A DNA stretch of 64,000 nt. Origin: Arcobacter sp. (GTDB lineage: Bacteria > Campylobacterota > Campylobacteria > Campylobacterales > Arcobacteraceae). Both the position numbers and the translations under genes were made by a program. Under the pieces are notes generated by a model, which saw only the letters and a list, made by a program, of their open reading frames with translations, was not told the DNA's origin and did no database searches. Every line of letters starts with the position of its first letter. The first letter of the stretch is position 1. Shown here one piece after another: positions 1-8,700 of this stretch. Location: positions 23,046 to 87,045 of the forward strand of contig PKUJ01000020.1 of NCBI GenBank assembly GCA_002869565.1, in the 5' to 3' direction.

Positions 1-42
1 TAAAAGATGCTTCGCATATATTAAAAATAAAAAAGGAAACAG

Positions 43-579
43 ATGAGTAAAATTGCAAAAATAGGAATAATAACAGCTTCAGATAGAGCAAGTCAAGGTA
101 TTTATGAAGATTTATCAGGGAAAGCAATTATTGATACTATGAATGATTATTTGACTTCTCCTTGGGAACCAGTTTATAGATGTATTGAAGATGACCAAGA
201 AACTATTGAAAATACGATGAAAGAACTTGTTGATGAAGTAGGATGTTCTTTAGTTGTAACAACAGGTGGAACTGGCCCTTCTGCTCGTGATGTAACTCCA
301 GAAGCCACAGAAGCAGTATGTGATAGAATGATGCCAGGTTTTGGTGAGTTAATGAGGGCCGAGTCTTTAAAGTTTGTTCCAACAGCAATTCTTTCTCGTC
401 AAACAGCAGGTCTTAGAGGAAGTTCATTAATAGTAAATCTTCCTGGAAAACCAAAATCAATAAGAGAGTGCTTGGATGCAGTTTTTCCTGCTATTCCATA
501 TTGTATTGATTTAATGGATGGACCATTTTTAGAATGTGATGAAAAGGTTATAAAACCTTTTAGACCAAAAAAGAAATAA
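43..579 (+). CDS. mogA: Molybdopterin adenylyltransferase MogA
   Basis: This cytoplasmic enzyme adenylylates molybdopterin, the step before metal insertion by MoeA. The 178-residue length is normal for a stand-alone MogA. The start KIGIITASDRASQG and the glycine-rich VVTTGGTGPSARDVTPEAT stretch (about residues 70-90) are the MogA/MoaB signature and bind the pterin; the LPGKPKSI motif near residue 132 is also typical. AAAAAGGAAAC lies just before the ATG. The product serves the molybdenum or tungsten cofactor of the formate dehydrogenases further along the window, although the gene is far from moeA. The assignment is safe; MoaB is the only close alternative. Confidence 0.92.
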   Translation: MSKIAKIGIITASDRASQGIYEDLSGKAIIDTMNDYLTSPWEPVYRCIEDDQETIENTMKELVDEVGCSLVVTTGGTGPSARDVTPEATEAVCDRMMPGFGELMRAESLKFVPTAILSRQTAGLRGSSLIVNLPGKPKSIRECLDAVFPAIPYCIDLMDGPFLECDEKVIKPFRPKKK

Positions 580-598
580 CTGTTAAATATGTAAGTAA

Positions 599-657
599 AG
601 TGTAGGTTTTATGTACCTAAAATGTAGATTTTATGTAGGAAAAATGTACATATTTAG
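599..657. repeat. Imperfect 22-bp direct repeats before the SLC13 gene
   Basis: Two adjacent 22-bp copies (599-620 and 621-642) share GTAG-TTTTATGTA, and a third, weaker copy starting AATGTACAT follows at 643. They lie between mogA and the transporter. The regular phase suggests a regulator binding array, but no regulator can be named. Confidence 0.4.
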
Positions 658-765
658 AATTTTGAATTAATTTCTAAAAAACAGTTAATTTAAAGAAAAA
701 ATAGACTTTCTTTTATTGTTTTTCATCTATACTTAGAATGAAAAAAATAAAAAGAAGGTTTTATT

Positions 766-2100
766 ATGAAAGAAATCATATTAGCTTTAGTCTTCTCCTT
801 AGCTACATTTTTTATAGCTGGATTTGCATTTAGCACGCAACATGCAACATTGTTAGCACTTATTGTTTTGCTTGTAACACTTTGGACAAATGAGGCTTTA
901 CCTTTAGGTGTTGTTTCCTTATCTCCAATTATATTATTCCCAAGTTTTGATATTTTAAGTACAAATCTTACTGCTGGAAATTATTCTAAATCAATAATAT
1001 TTTTGTTCTTAGGTGGTTTTATGATAGCAATTGCGACACAAAAAACCAACTTGCATAAATATATATCAAATAAATTACTAACATTATTTCCGAATACCCC
1101 TAGAGGTGTTTTATTTTCACTTGCTGTTACTTCTGCTTTTTTAAGTTCTTTAATCTCTAATACAACTACAGCATTACTTTTAATACCTATTGCTGTTTAT
1201 TTAACAGATGACACAAAACTTAAAATGAGACTGGTTTTAGCTATTGCATATGGAGCAAGTATTGGTGGAATTGTAACTCCTATTGGAACACCTCCAAATC
1301 TTATATTATTAGGTTTTATGGAACAGCATTCAATAGAAGCAATTCCATTTATTAAGTGGATTTTTCTTACAGGTCCTTTGGCTTTAGTTATGTTACTTAT
1401 TATTCCTTATGTTCTTTCCTTTGGTGTTCAAGATTTAAAATTTGATACAAAGCTAGAAGATAGAGAAAAATTAACTGCAGATCAAAAGAGACTTTTATAT
1501 ATTTTAGGTTCTTTAGTTGTAATGTTACTTATTAATTCAAAAATAGAACCTTATTATTCAGGGATTGGTTTAAATGAAAAAGGTATCTTGTTAACCTATG
1601 GATTAATTATGTTTATACCTAAACTTGGTTTTTTAACTTGGGATGATACTAAAAAAATTCCATATGAAATTATGTTCTTATTTGGTGCAGGTTTTTCAAT
1701 TGCAGCGGCATTTTCCTCAACAGGATTGGCCTCAGAAATTGCAAATTATCTTTTAGCTTTAACAAATTTACCAACTATCTTACTTATTGTTTTAGTTGCA
1801 TCTTTAATAACTTTTACTACAGAGATAACATCAAATACAGCCTTGATATCAATAGCTTTACCAATAATTTATTCTCTTAGTCAAGTTGCTAATATTGATA
1901 CTACGCTTATATTATTTGTTGCAACAATTTGTGCTTCATATGCCTTTATGCTCCCAATAGCAACTCCACCAAATGCAATTGCTATGAGTAGTGGAGCTGT
2001 AAAAGTAAAAGATATGGCCAAGTATGGAATAGTTTTTAATATCTTTGGTATTTTACTTATTACTACAATTGCTTTAGTTTATTGGCAGTTTTATCTATAA
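766..2100 (+). CDS. SLC13/DASS family sodium-coupled anion transporter
   Basis: This inner-membrane protein of 444 residues has about eleven hydrophobic segments. Two paired substrate-site motifs are visible, SNTTTALLLIPIA near residue 130 and TSNTALISIALP near residue 365, each followed by a PIGTPPN or PIATPPNA loop. That duplicated SNT/TPPN layout is the hallmark of the divalent anion:sodium symporter family, which carries dicarboxylates, citrate, sulfate or phosphate. The substrate cannot be read from sequence. It is followed convergently, with only three bases between, by selB. An AAAGAAGG ribosome site precedes the ATG. Confidence 0.85.
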   Translation: MKEIILALVFSLATFFIAGFAFSTQHATLLALIVLLVTLWTNEALPLGVVSLSPIILFPSFDILSTNLTAGNYSKSIIFLFLGGFMIAIATQKTNLHKYISNKLLTLFPNTPRGVLFSLAVTSAFLSSLISNTTTALLLIPIAVYLTDDTKLKMRLVLAIAYGASIGGIVTPIGTPPNLILLGFMEQHSIEAIPFIKWIFLTGPLALVMLLIIPYVLSFGVQDLKFDTKLEDREKLTADQKRLLYILGSLVVMLLINSKIEPYYSGIGLNEKGILLTYGLIMFIPKLGFLTWDDTKKIPYEIMFLFGAGFSIAAAFSSTGLASEIANYLLALTNLPTILLIVLVASLITFTTEITSNTALISIALPIIYSLSQVANIDTTLILFVATICASYAFMLPIATPPNAIAMSSGAVKVKDMAKYGIVFNIFGILLITTIALVYWQFYL

Positions 2101-2103
2101 AAC

Positions 2104-3945
2104 CTATAAAAACTCAGATAAAAAAATTCTTTTATTTCCATCTTTTTTTATCTGAGAAAAATTATCCAAATAATCAAGATAAGTAACTAGATATTTTCTA
2201 CTTAAAGGATGTTTCTTTTTGAAGTTTGCTATATCTATATATCCTTCTTCTTTAATAATATTTTTCATCTCTTGAACTATATTTGTCAAACTTTGTGCAT
2301 GAATAAATAGATTATGTTGTAATCTTATTACAGCTTTCTTTGCACATAGTGCTTTTAAAATATCATCTCCCATTTTTCTATCTAAATCCAAATCATCATA
2401 GATATTATATGGTGCCGTAGGAGCTAAGTCTTCTTTCTCTAATCTTTCTAAAACAGCGCTTTCTAATCTTGATTTAAAGTCTTCAATAATAGTAGAATTT
2501 TTATATAGATTTCCATCTTTTACTAAGAAGTTTTCTTCAAGGAGTTCTTCTAAAACTGTTTCTATAAAACTTTCACTTGCCCATTTTAATCTTAATTGAA
2601 TTGAAGCATTTGAAAGTAGGGCAAATTGGTTTTTGATATAGATATTTTTGATACTATCTTTGATGATATTTTTTGTCTCTTTTGGATATAACACTAAAGA
2701 TTTTTCATCTATAAAAGTATTTTCTAGATTTTTTGCATATTCTAAAGCTTTCTCATGACTTAGTGCAAATCTTTGTGCTGAGGATACAAGACCTAATCCT
2801 TTTTTATGTGCGTTTAAAAGTATTTCAAAAGCTTTTGATATATTTTCTTTTTTTAATGCTTCTAAGAGTTCTAATTTTTGAGATTTTTTCATAGGGTCCA
2901 TAACAGGATTTAAAACCTCTCCACCTGCAATTGTATCATTTCCTTGCCGTATGATTAGTTTCTCTTTATAGATGGAAAATATTGGCTCTGAAGTCTTTAT
3001 CATGGCAAATCCATTTTGAAGTGATTCTGTACTATTAAAAAGTAAAATTTTACCCTCTATTTTTTTAGAACCAATAAATATAGAATAGCTTTGGTTATGT
3101 TTAAGTTCTCTATTTTTTAAACTATCAAATGAAATATCAATAGTATCAAAACCCCTTAAATAACCTTTTTTTGAAATTACAAAACCTCTTTTTATATCAT
3201 TTGTTTTTACACCATTTAGATTTATTGCTGTTCTATTTGATATATTTGAAACTTCGCTATCTATTCCATGCACTTGTAGATTTTTAATTTTTGCTTCTTT
3301 TTTAATATCACAAATAAATAGTTTGTCATTTATTTTTATAGGTCGTCCTAGAACTGTTCCTGTTACAATAGTACCTGCTCCTTGTGAAGAAAAAACTCTA
3401 TCAACGTAATACCTAAAGAAATTTTCTTCAATTTTTGTATTTGCATTTAGTGAAAAAAGTTTCTCTTTTAAAGTTTTAATTGAGTTTTCATCATAGATTG
3501 AAACTGTAGTTGAAAAGAGTAAGTCAAAGCCATACTCTTTTACATACTCTTCAATTTCTTTTGTTATTGACGGAAGTTGATCTTCTTCTACTAAATCTTT
3601 TTTTGTAATAGTTAAAATGGCATTTTTAATACCAAGAAGTGATAAAATTTGTAAGTGTTCAGTTGTTTGAGGCATAATCTTTTCTGAAGCACTAACTACA
3701 ATCATCACACAATCAAAAGAGAACGCTCCTGCAATCATATTTTTAACAAGTTTTTCATGCCCCGGAACATCAATAAATGCAATATTTTGTTTGTCATTTG
3801 AGATATTTGAAAAACTTAAATCAATTGTAATACCTCTTTGTTTTTCTTCATTTGTAGTATCTCCTTCAAAACCATTTAAAGCTTTTATCAGAGCTGTTTT
3901 ACCATGATCAATATGTCCACAAGTTCCTATTATGTAGTTATTCAT
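2104..3945 (-). CDS. selB: Selenocysteine-specific elongation factor SelB
   Basis: SelB brings Sec-tRNA to UGA codons marked by a SECIS hairpin. The N-terminus shows the EF-Tu-like GTPase: GHIDHGKT (residues 10-17, P-loop), DVPGHEKLVKN (switch II) and TKKD (guanine specificity). Translation-factor barrel domains follow, then a C-terminal half with the winged helices that bind SECIS RNA. The 613-residue length fits. The ATG overlaps the selA stop by one base (TAATG), so the two genes are translationally coupled. Its targets in this window are three fdhA genes. Confidence 0.96.
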   Translation of the reverse strand: MNNYIIGTCGHIDHGKTALIKALNGFEGDTTNEEKQRGITIDLSFSNISNDKQNIAFIDVPGHEKLVKNMIAGAFSFDCVMIVVSASEKIMPQTTEHLQILSLLGIKNAILTITKKDLVEEDQLPSITKEIEEYVKEYGFDLLFSTTVSIYDENSIKTLKEKLFSLNANTKIEENFFRYYVDRVFSSQGAGTIVTGTVLGRPIKINDKLFICDIKKEAKIKNLQVHGIDSEVSNISNRTAINLNGVKTNDIKRGFVISKKGYLRGFDTIDISFDSLKNRELKHNQSYSIFIGSKKIEGKILLFNSTESLQNGFAMIKTSEPIFSIYKEKLIIRQGNDTIAGGEVLNPVMDPMKKSQKLELLEALKKENISKAFEILLNAHKKGLGLVSSAQRFALSHEKALEYAKNLENTFIDEKSLVLYPKETKNIIKDSIKNIYIKNQFALLSNASIQLRLKWASESFIETVLEELLEENFLVKDGNLYKNSTIIEDFKSRLESAVLERLEKEDLAPTAPYNIYDDLDLDRKMGDDILKALCAKKAVIRLQHNLFIHAQSLTNIVQEMKNIIKEEGYIDIANFKKKHPLSRKYLVTYLDYLDNFSQIKKDGNKRIFLSEFL

Positions 3946-5288
3946 TATGCAATCTCTCTAATAGCATTTTCAATTATTTTTATATCACCTTCTTGTATAG
4001 TTCTAAAATCAAGTAAGAATTGTTCATTTTCAATTCTACCTACAATATTTTTAGCTCTTAAAAGTTTTTCTATTTTATTTGGTTTATAATTTTTAAACTT
4101 AACAGCTAATGCAATAGTAGGAATTTTTTTATTTGGTGTTGTTCCTCCACCTATAACTGTTTGAGTTTCTATTATCTCACATTGACAAATATCATCAATA
4201 GCAGTTTTAAGCATAGTTGCATTTTCTTTTAATTTAGAAGTTTTTGTAAAAAGCATTTTAAGCGTAGGTATATCGTCAATACTTCCTAATAAAATTGATT
4301 TAACATTTTCTTCAAGTAGGGCGAGAGTAATTTTATCAACTCTTAACATTCTTAAAAGTTGGTTCTTTTTTAGTTTTGCAATTAGCTCTTTTTTTACTAT
4401 AATTATTCCAGCTTGTACACTTCCTAAAAGTTTATCACCTGAAAAGCTAAGTAAACTAGGATTGTATTCCATGATTTTTTTTACAGATGGTTCTGATTCA
4501 TTTAGTCCATATGGTAAATCAATAAAATGTCCACTTCCCATATCGTAGTAATCTATTATATTATTCTCTTGTGCAACTTTTACAATATCTTCAAAATCAA
4601 CTTCACTAGAAAAACCTTCAATAGAGTAGTTTGATTTATGAACTTTCATAAGCATTGAGGTTTGTTCACAAACTGCATTTTCATAATCTCTAAGGTGAGT
4701 TTTATTTGTAGTTCCTATTTCTACTAATTTTGCTCCACTACTTGCCATTACATCTGGAACCCTAAAGCTACCGCCAATTTCTACAAGTTCACCCCGACTA
4801 ACTACTACTTCTTTATTTTTTGCAAAAGTATTAAGGATTAGAAATACCGCACTTGCATTGTTATTTACAATTAATACATCTTCACAGCCTAATGTTTGGC
4901 AAATCACTTTAGAAATATGAGCGTATCTTTCTCCTCTTTTTCCTTTTTCTAAATCATATTCAAGATTGTTGTAACTAGTAGCTATATCTTTGGCTTTTAA
5001 AAAGGCTTTTTCGTTTATTAAACTTCTTCCTAAATTTGTATGAACAATTACACCTGTTGCATTTATAACTTTTTGTAAAGATGGTTCTATTATCTTTTCA
5101 TACTCTTCTTTTACTTTGTTGATTAAATCATTTTCATTTATTTCTTCAATTTCATTATTTAAAATAGAATCTCTTAAATTTTGTAAGATTTTTTTTGAAA
5201 TTGTGGAAATTAAAGGTGTAGACATACCCTTAAATTCATCTTTTGCGATAAATTTATCAACTTTAGGAATAGACTTTAGTAAAATCAT
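3945..5288 (-). CDS. selA: L-seryl-tRNA(Sec) selenium transferase SelA
   Basis: SelA is a PLP enzyme that turns Ser-tRNA(Sec) into Sec-tRNA(Sec) using selenophosphate. The 447 residues contain the N-terminal tRNA-binding region, the NATGVIVHTNLGRSL motif near residue 77, the GKRGERYAH motif, and the PLP-lysine motif SFSGDKLLG near residue 285. It is the first gene of the selA-selB operon and starts about 60 bases from tRNA-Sec, which lies on the opposite strand. This clustering is common and supports the call. Confidence 0.97.
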   Translation of the reverse strand: MILLKSIPKVDKFIAKDEFKGMSTPLISTISKKILQNLRDSILNNEIEEINENDLINKVKEEYEKIIEPSLQKVINATGVIVHTNLGRSLINEKAFLKAKDIATSYNNLEYDLEKGKRGERYAHISKVICQTLGCEDVLIVNNNASAVFLILNTFAKNKEVVVSRGELVEIGGSFRVPDVMASSGAKLVEIGTTNKTHLRDYENAVCEQTSMLMKVHKSNYSIEGFSSEVDFEDIVKVAQENNIIDYYDMGSGHFIDLPYGLNESEPSVKKIMEYNPSLLSFSGDKLLGSVQAGIIIVKKELIAKLKKNQLLRMLRVDKITLALLEENVKSILLGSIDDIPTLKMLFTKTSKLKENATMLKTAIDDICQCEIIETQTVIGGGTTPNKKIPTIALAVKFKNYKPNKIEKLLRAKNIVGRIENEQFLLDFRTIQEGDIKIIENAIREIA

Positions 5289-5347
5289 TTTTACCCTTTT
5301 ATAGTTTTTTTAATATTTTTATTGTAGTATTCACTTCTACAAAATTT

Positions 5348-5446
5348 GGGGGGTATGTGACCCTGGTGGGCACCGCAGGCTTCAACCCTGATCGGCGGTT
5401 TTTGTGTAAACGCCGCGGTAGGTTCGATTCCTACACCTTCTCGCCA
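5348..5446 (+). tRNA. selC: tRNA-Sec (anticodon TCA)
   Basis: The anticodon loop CTTCAAC puts TCA at 5382-5384. It has the signs of selenocysteine tRNA: a long variable arm (CGGCG...CGCCG, 5393-5415), a T arm GTAGG-TTCGATT-CCTAC, a long D stem (GTG/CCC paired with GGG/CAC around TGGT) and an encoded GCCA end at 5443-5446. Two oddities are visible. The D stem carries a bulged A at 5360, and the six-G acceptor start pairs with ACCTTCTC only through several G-U pairs and one mismatch at the end. The 5' end may therefore be off by one base. Confidence 0.9.
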
Positions 5447-5940
5447 AATTTTGCTAACTAATACTCTATCTTATCTTTCAATATATTAAAATATTATACC
5501 TTATTCTCTCAACTTCATAGTGATATATCCACAGAAGATAAAGTCATAAAGCTTATTAATAGGGGATTGTACCTAAATCTAAATCAGTTAAATCTTAAAA
5601 AAGTAAAGAAAAATTTACCAAGTAGCTTTGGGCTATAGGATGTCTCACTTATTTTTACTAATGGTTTGAGTGAATATTGTTTGATAGACTACTTAGGAAT
5701 ATTTTAGCTATCTTTATCATTATTACTGGAGTTTAGTATATTTATAGTTTGACTTAAGTTTTAAAATTAGTAAATAGACCAGACCTTGATTGTAGATACA
5801 AAAATGCTATAAAAAGAGGGAAAAATGAAACATATATTACTAAGCCATTAGCTTTGTATTATGACTAATAATTTCATACAACGATTAAAAGAGAGACATA
5901 AATATTGTCTTTCTTTATCGTTTATGTTAAAAAACTATTG
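5447..5940. other. Gene-free stretch between tRNA-Sec and the AbiEii-type pair
   Basis: I see no credible gene here. There is one hairpin (AAAGAGAGACA...TGTCTTTCTTT, about 5888-5916). The stretch joins the selenium genes to an accessory toxin-antitoxin pair, so it may mark an old insertion boundary. Confidence 0.4.
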
Positions 5941-5969
5941 TTGACATAATTACGATATTCATATATAAT
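5941..5969 (+). promoter_or_regulatory. Promoter of the toxin-antitoxin operon
   Basis: TTGACA (5941-5946) is separated by exactly 17 bases from TATAAT (5964-5969), 23 bases before the antitoxin start. A small inverted repeat, ATTAC...GTAAT, spans the -10 region and could be an autoregulation site. Confidence 0.7.
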
Positions 5970-5991
5970 GTAATAATTAAAAGGATATAAA

Positions 5992-6513
5992 ATGACTCAG
6001 GTACAAATTAGTAAATATTTAGATATTCCCTTTGCTACTCTTAATGATTGGAAAAAAGAAGATAGTAATAGAAATAGACTTTATCAACTTCTTATTAATC
6101 TTGATGAAAAAGAAGTACAAAATAAACTTAATAAAAAAACCACTCATAGATTCTTTCATATTCTAAATAGAAATATAGATAATAGTTCAAAATTTACTGC
6201 TAATGATATTAGAAAAGCTTATAATAAAAAAGATTATCATAAAGCAACTATTCAAGAACAAACTATATATGCAAAGTTTTTTAAAGAACTAGAAATAGAA
6301 GAATTAGATGAATTTATTCGAACTTTTAATGTATCAAAAAGAAATATTAAAAATATTTATATTTCATCTCCTTTTAGAAATTTAGCTGGTGTTGCAAAAA
6401 TTTGGGATAAAAGATTTAGACTAAAACATCTTGAATCAAATAATCAAAATAAAAAAACACTACCTATTGCTCTTCAAAATATTTTAAATAAAAAAGAATT
6501 ATCTCATGTATGA
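5992..6513 (+). CDS. Putative antitoxin with N-terminal HTH, partner of an AbiEii-type toxin
   Basis: The 173-residue protein begins with a short helix-turn-helix (MTQVQISKYLDIPFATLNDW), like a repressor or excisionase head. The rest is lysine- and asparagine-rich without a motif I know. It sits directly before an AbiEii-type nucleotidyltransferase and overlaps it by eight bases, the usual antitoxin-toxin order. It does not look like the standard AbiEi antitoxin, so the function is inferred from position. ATTAAAAGGATATAAA provides the ribosome site. A bare DNA-binding regulator is the alternative. Confidence 0.6.
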   Translation: MTQVQISKYLDIPFATLNDWKKEDSNRNRLYQLLINLDEKEVQNKLNKKTTHRFFHILNRNIDNSSKFTANDIRKAYNKKDYHKATIQEQTIYAKFFKELEIEELDEFIRTFNVSKRNIKNIYISSPFRNLAGVAKIWDKRFRLKHLESNNQNKKTLPIALQNILNKKELSHV

Positions 6514-7267
6514 TTTTTCAAAACAAAAAGCTATGCTTGAGGCAACACTTTTACTTCTAAAAGAGAGTAAGATAAGTGATGTCTCAACTCTCGGTGGTGG
6601 AACAGCTTTGGCTTCTTATTATTGGAACCACAGATATTCAACTGATATTGATATTTTTATATATGCTGAAGTTGATAAAAAACATCTATTAAAAGAATCT
6701 AATTGGAGTGAAAAAGTTAAAACTTCAATGCAAAAAATTGGATATAAAGGTAATTTTAGAAGTCATCCTATTTATTCAGAAATAGTAATAAACGAGGATA
6801 GTAAGATTCAAATTTTTGATGTTGTTAAAAAATCAAAAAATGCTTATCAAAAAGTAAACTTGTGGGGCCATGAATTACTAATTGATACAGTAGAAGAAAT
6901 TATTGCCAAGAAGATTCATTATAGAGCTGACAAAGGTAATTCAAGAGATTTGTTTGATATTGCAATTGCTTTTCATAAAGAGCCTGATATTTTGACTAAA
7001 ATAATTTTAAAAAAAGAGAAAATTATTTCACTTTTTACTACAGTAGCTAATATTTACAAAAATGAAGAATTGAAAAATTTATATTTTGAAGAAATAAAAC
7101 AGATGAATCCAAATAAACAGTATGAATTTTTAGCTTTAAATAGTATTGAGTATTTATATAATTTACTTGAAAATATATGTGGAGCATATGATATATCACA
7201 TGAGTTAACTAGTGAAGATTTTTTTGAGATTGAGAGTTATGTTTTCAATAATATAAATATTAAGTAA
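6506..7267 (+). CDS. AbiEii/AbiGii-type nucleotidyltransferase toxin
   Basis: The 253-residue protein carries the nucleotidyltransferase motif LGGGTALASYYWNHR followed by STDIDIFIY (about residues 28-52); the GG and the DxD pair are the NTP and metal site. Further on, TVEEIIAKKIHYRADKGNSRD (about residues 130-150) matches the AbiEii family pattern of conserved K and RD residues. Family members block phage growth or act as bacteriostatic toxins, probably by modifying tRNA. The start codon lies inside the end of the upstream antitoxin gene. The catalytic residues look intact. Confidence 0.8.
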   Translation: MYDFSKQKAMLEATLLLLKESKISDVSTLGGGTALASYYWNHRYSTDIDIFIYAEVDKKHLLKESNWSEKVKTSMQKIGYKGNFRSHPIYSEIVINEDSKIQIFDVVKKSKNAYQKVNLWGHELLIDTVEEIIAKKIHYRADKGNSRDLFDIAIAFHKEPDILTKIILKKEKIISLFTTVANIYKNEELKNLYFEEIKQMNPNKQYEFLALNSIEYLYNLLENICGAYDISHELTSEDFFEIESYVFNNINIK

Positions 7268-7308
7268 CTTACTAAAATCTTAATATATAAGATTTAGTAA
7301 GTTTTTTT
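7268..7308. terminator. Terminator between the toxin gene and selD
   Basis: CTTACTAAAATCTT and AAGATTTAGTAAG form a stem with one bulge, followed by seven T on the plus strand. It can end transcription from the plus-strand operon and, with its upstream A-rich side, from selD. Confidence 0.8.
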
Positions 7309-7315
7309 GTCTAGT

Positions 7316-8350
7316 CTAATGTATAATTATTGGCGTTAAACCTCTTGGTATTACTTCCCCTATAATAGTTGCATATCCATAAGTTAAATCTTCTACTCTT
7401 TTTATATATTCTTTTGCATCTTTTGGGTCCATTGAAATTAATAAACCACCTGACGTTTGTGCATCACAATACATTTGATAACATTTTGAAGTTGCACACA
7501 TGATAGTGGTCTTATCTTCTAAATATTTCATATTTCTTTTTGTTCCACCAGGAACTACATTTTGCGCTGCTAGTTCTTCTGCTTCTGGTATAACTGGAAC
7601 AGCTCCACAGTGTATAGCAAATGACGTTAGGTTTGTTGTTGACTCTAAAGCATGACCTAGTAGTCCAAATCCTGTAATATCTGTACAAGCACTTACATCA
7701 TAATCTCTTAAAAGTTTAGATGGTAAGTAGTTTAATGTTTCCATAATTTTAACTGCTTCTTTTGTAGTTGCTTCATCTAATAAATCTCTTTTGATGGCAG
7801 TTGTTAAAATACCCATACCTAAAGGTTTTGTTAAAACTAATACATGACCAATTTTGGCAGTATTATTTCTTAATATTTTATCCGGATGAACAATTCCTGC
7901 AACAGATAATCCATAATACATTTCTGGACTTTCTATTGTATGCCCTCCCATAAGAAGACCACCACACTCTTTTATTTTTTCATTTCCACCCTTAAGTATT
8001 TCTCCTAGTGCATCTTTTGTTTGGTTTTTATTATCAAACCCAACAATATTTAGAGCAGTCTTAACATCTGCTCCCATTGCAAATACATCAGAAAGTGAAT
8101 TTGCAGCAGCAATTTTCCCATATACATACGGGTCGTCAACTACTGGTGTTATAAAATCAAGTGTCTGAACTAATGCTTCTTCATCATTTAATTTATAAAC
8201 TGATGCGTCATCACTGTTTTCAAATCCTACAAGCACTTTATCATTGCATGGTACTAAGCTACTAATTGTTTGTTTAAGATCCCCCGGACCCATTTTAGCG
8301 GCTAAACCTGCAGCTTGAACGAATTTGGTTAATTTATATTCGTTATTCAT
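7316..8350 (-). CDS. selD: Selenide, water dikinase SelD with Leu at the catalytic Cys/Sec position
   Basis: SelD makes selenophosphate from selenide and ATP, feeding SelA. The 344 residues carry the family motifs: DDASVYKL, TLDFITPVVDDPYVYGKIAAANSLSD, the GGHTIESPE loop, TDITGFGLLGH and DAQTSGGLL. The N-terminal glycine-rich loop is normally AG(C/U)xxK. Here it reads AAGLAAKMGPGDL, with Leu16 encoded by TTA at 8303-8305. A one-base change of TGA would give TTA. The lysine that follows is kept. By knowledge of the family, loss of the Cys/Sec should cripple activity with selenide. It is divergent from the double-cubane gene and shares its promoter region. Confidence 0.93.
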   Translation of the reverse strand: MNNEYKLTKFVQAAGLAAKMGPGDLKQTISSLVPCNDKVLVGFENSDDASVYKLNDEEALVQTLDFITPVVDDPYVYGKIAAANSLSDVFAMGADVKTALNIVGFDNKNQTKDALGEILKGGNEKIKECGGLLMGGHTIESPEMYYGLSVAGIVHPDKILRNNTAKIGHVLVLTKPLGMGILTTAIKRDLLDEATTKEAVKIMETLNYLPSKLLRDYDVSACTDITGFGLLGHALESTTNLTSFAIHCGAVPVIPEAEELAAQNVVPGGTKRNMKYLEDKTTIMCATSKCYQMYCDAQTSGGLLISMDPKDAKEYIKRVEDLTYGYATIIGEVIPRGLTPIIIH

Positions 8351-8419
8351 ATTATCCTCGAATTATATTGTTATGAAATGTGTAAATAATTAGTTAATTG
8401 TGAGTAAACATTTATGTAC

Positions 8420-8434
8420 ACCTATTCCATAGGT
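8420..8434. promoter_or_regulatory. CTA-N5-TAG palindrome before selD
   Basis: On the minus strand the site reads AACCTATGGAATAGGTG, a palindrome with a five-base centre, about 70 bases before the selD start. A close relative lies before yedF (11194-11208), and the same CTA-WGGWW-TAG core is found at 8549 and 11321. It is probably an operator. Confidence 0.55.
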
Positions 8435-8479
8435 TAATGTATAAGTATTCTACCTTCTCTTACGTTAAAATTAAATTAT

Positions 8480-8497
8480 AGTAAAGGTTTTTTTACC
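8480..8497. promoter_or_regulatory. GTAAA-N6-TTTACC box in the selD/double-cubane intergenic region
   Basis: AGTAAAGGTTTTTTTACC matches the GGTAAA-N6-TTTACC palindrome seen before the formate dehydrogenase clusters, with one mismatch in the first base. Confidence 0.45.
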
Positions 8498-8548
8498 TTT
8501 TAAGTTTTAATTTATAAAAATTTGATTATAGTTTTAATAAATAAGCAT

Positions 8549-8565
8549 AACCTAAGGTTTAGGTT
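8549..8565. promoter_or_regulatory. AACCTA-AGGTT-TAGGTT operator
   Basis: This 17-bp palindrome is identical to the one at 11321-11337. Both are preceded by ATAAGCAT and followed by GGTTRGACA, and a TACATATGCT element comes 42 bases (8591) or 50 bases (11371) downstream of the start. A variant, GTCTAAGGTTTAGAC, lies at 8611-8625. Confidence 0.65.
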
Positions 8566-8700
8566 AGACAAAAGTAAATATTCTCTTGCCTACATATGCT
8601 GTTAAAAATGGTCTAAGGTTTAGACAAACATGATTTAAGACAGTAAAACTCAAACAAATCTTTTTTCATGAAATTATTAAATTAAAATTAGGAAAATAAA

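Noticed and set aside
5560..5780. Coding remnants between tRNA-Sec and the toxin-antitoxin pair
   Set aside because: Short open pieces occur, but none is longer than expected and none resembles a family I know.
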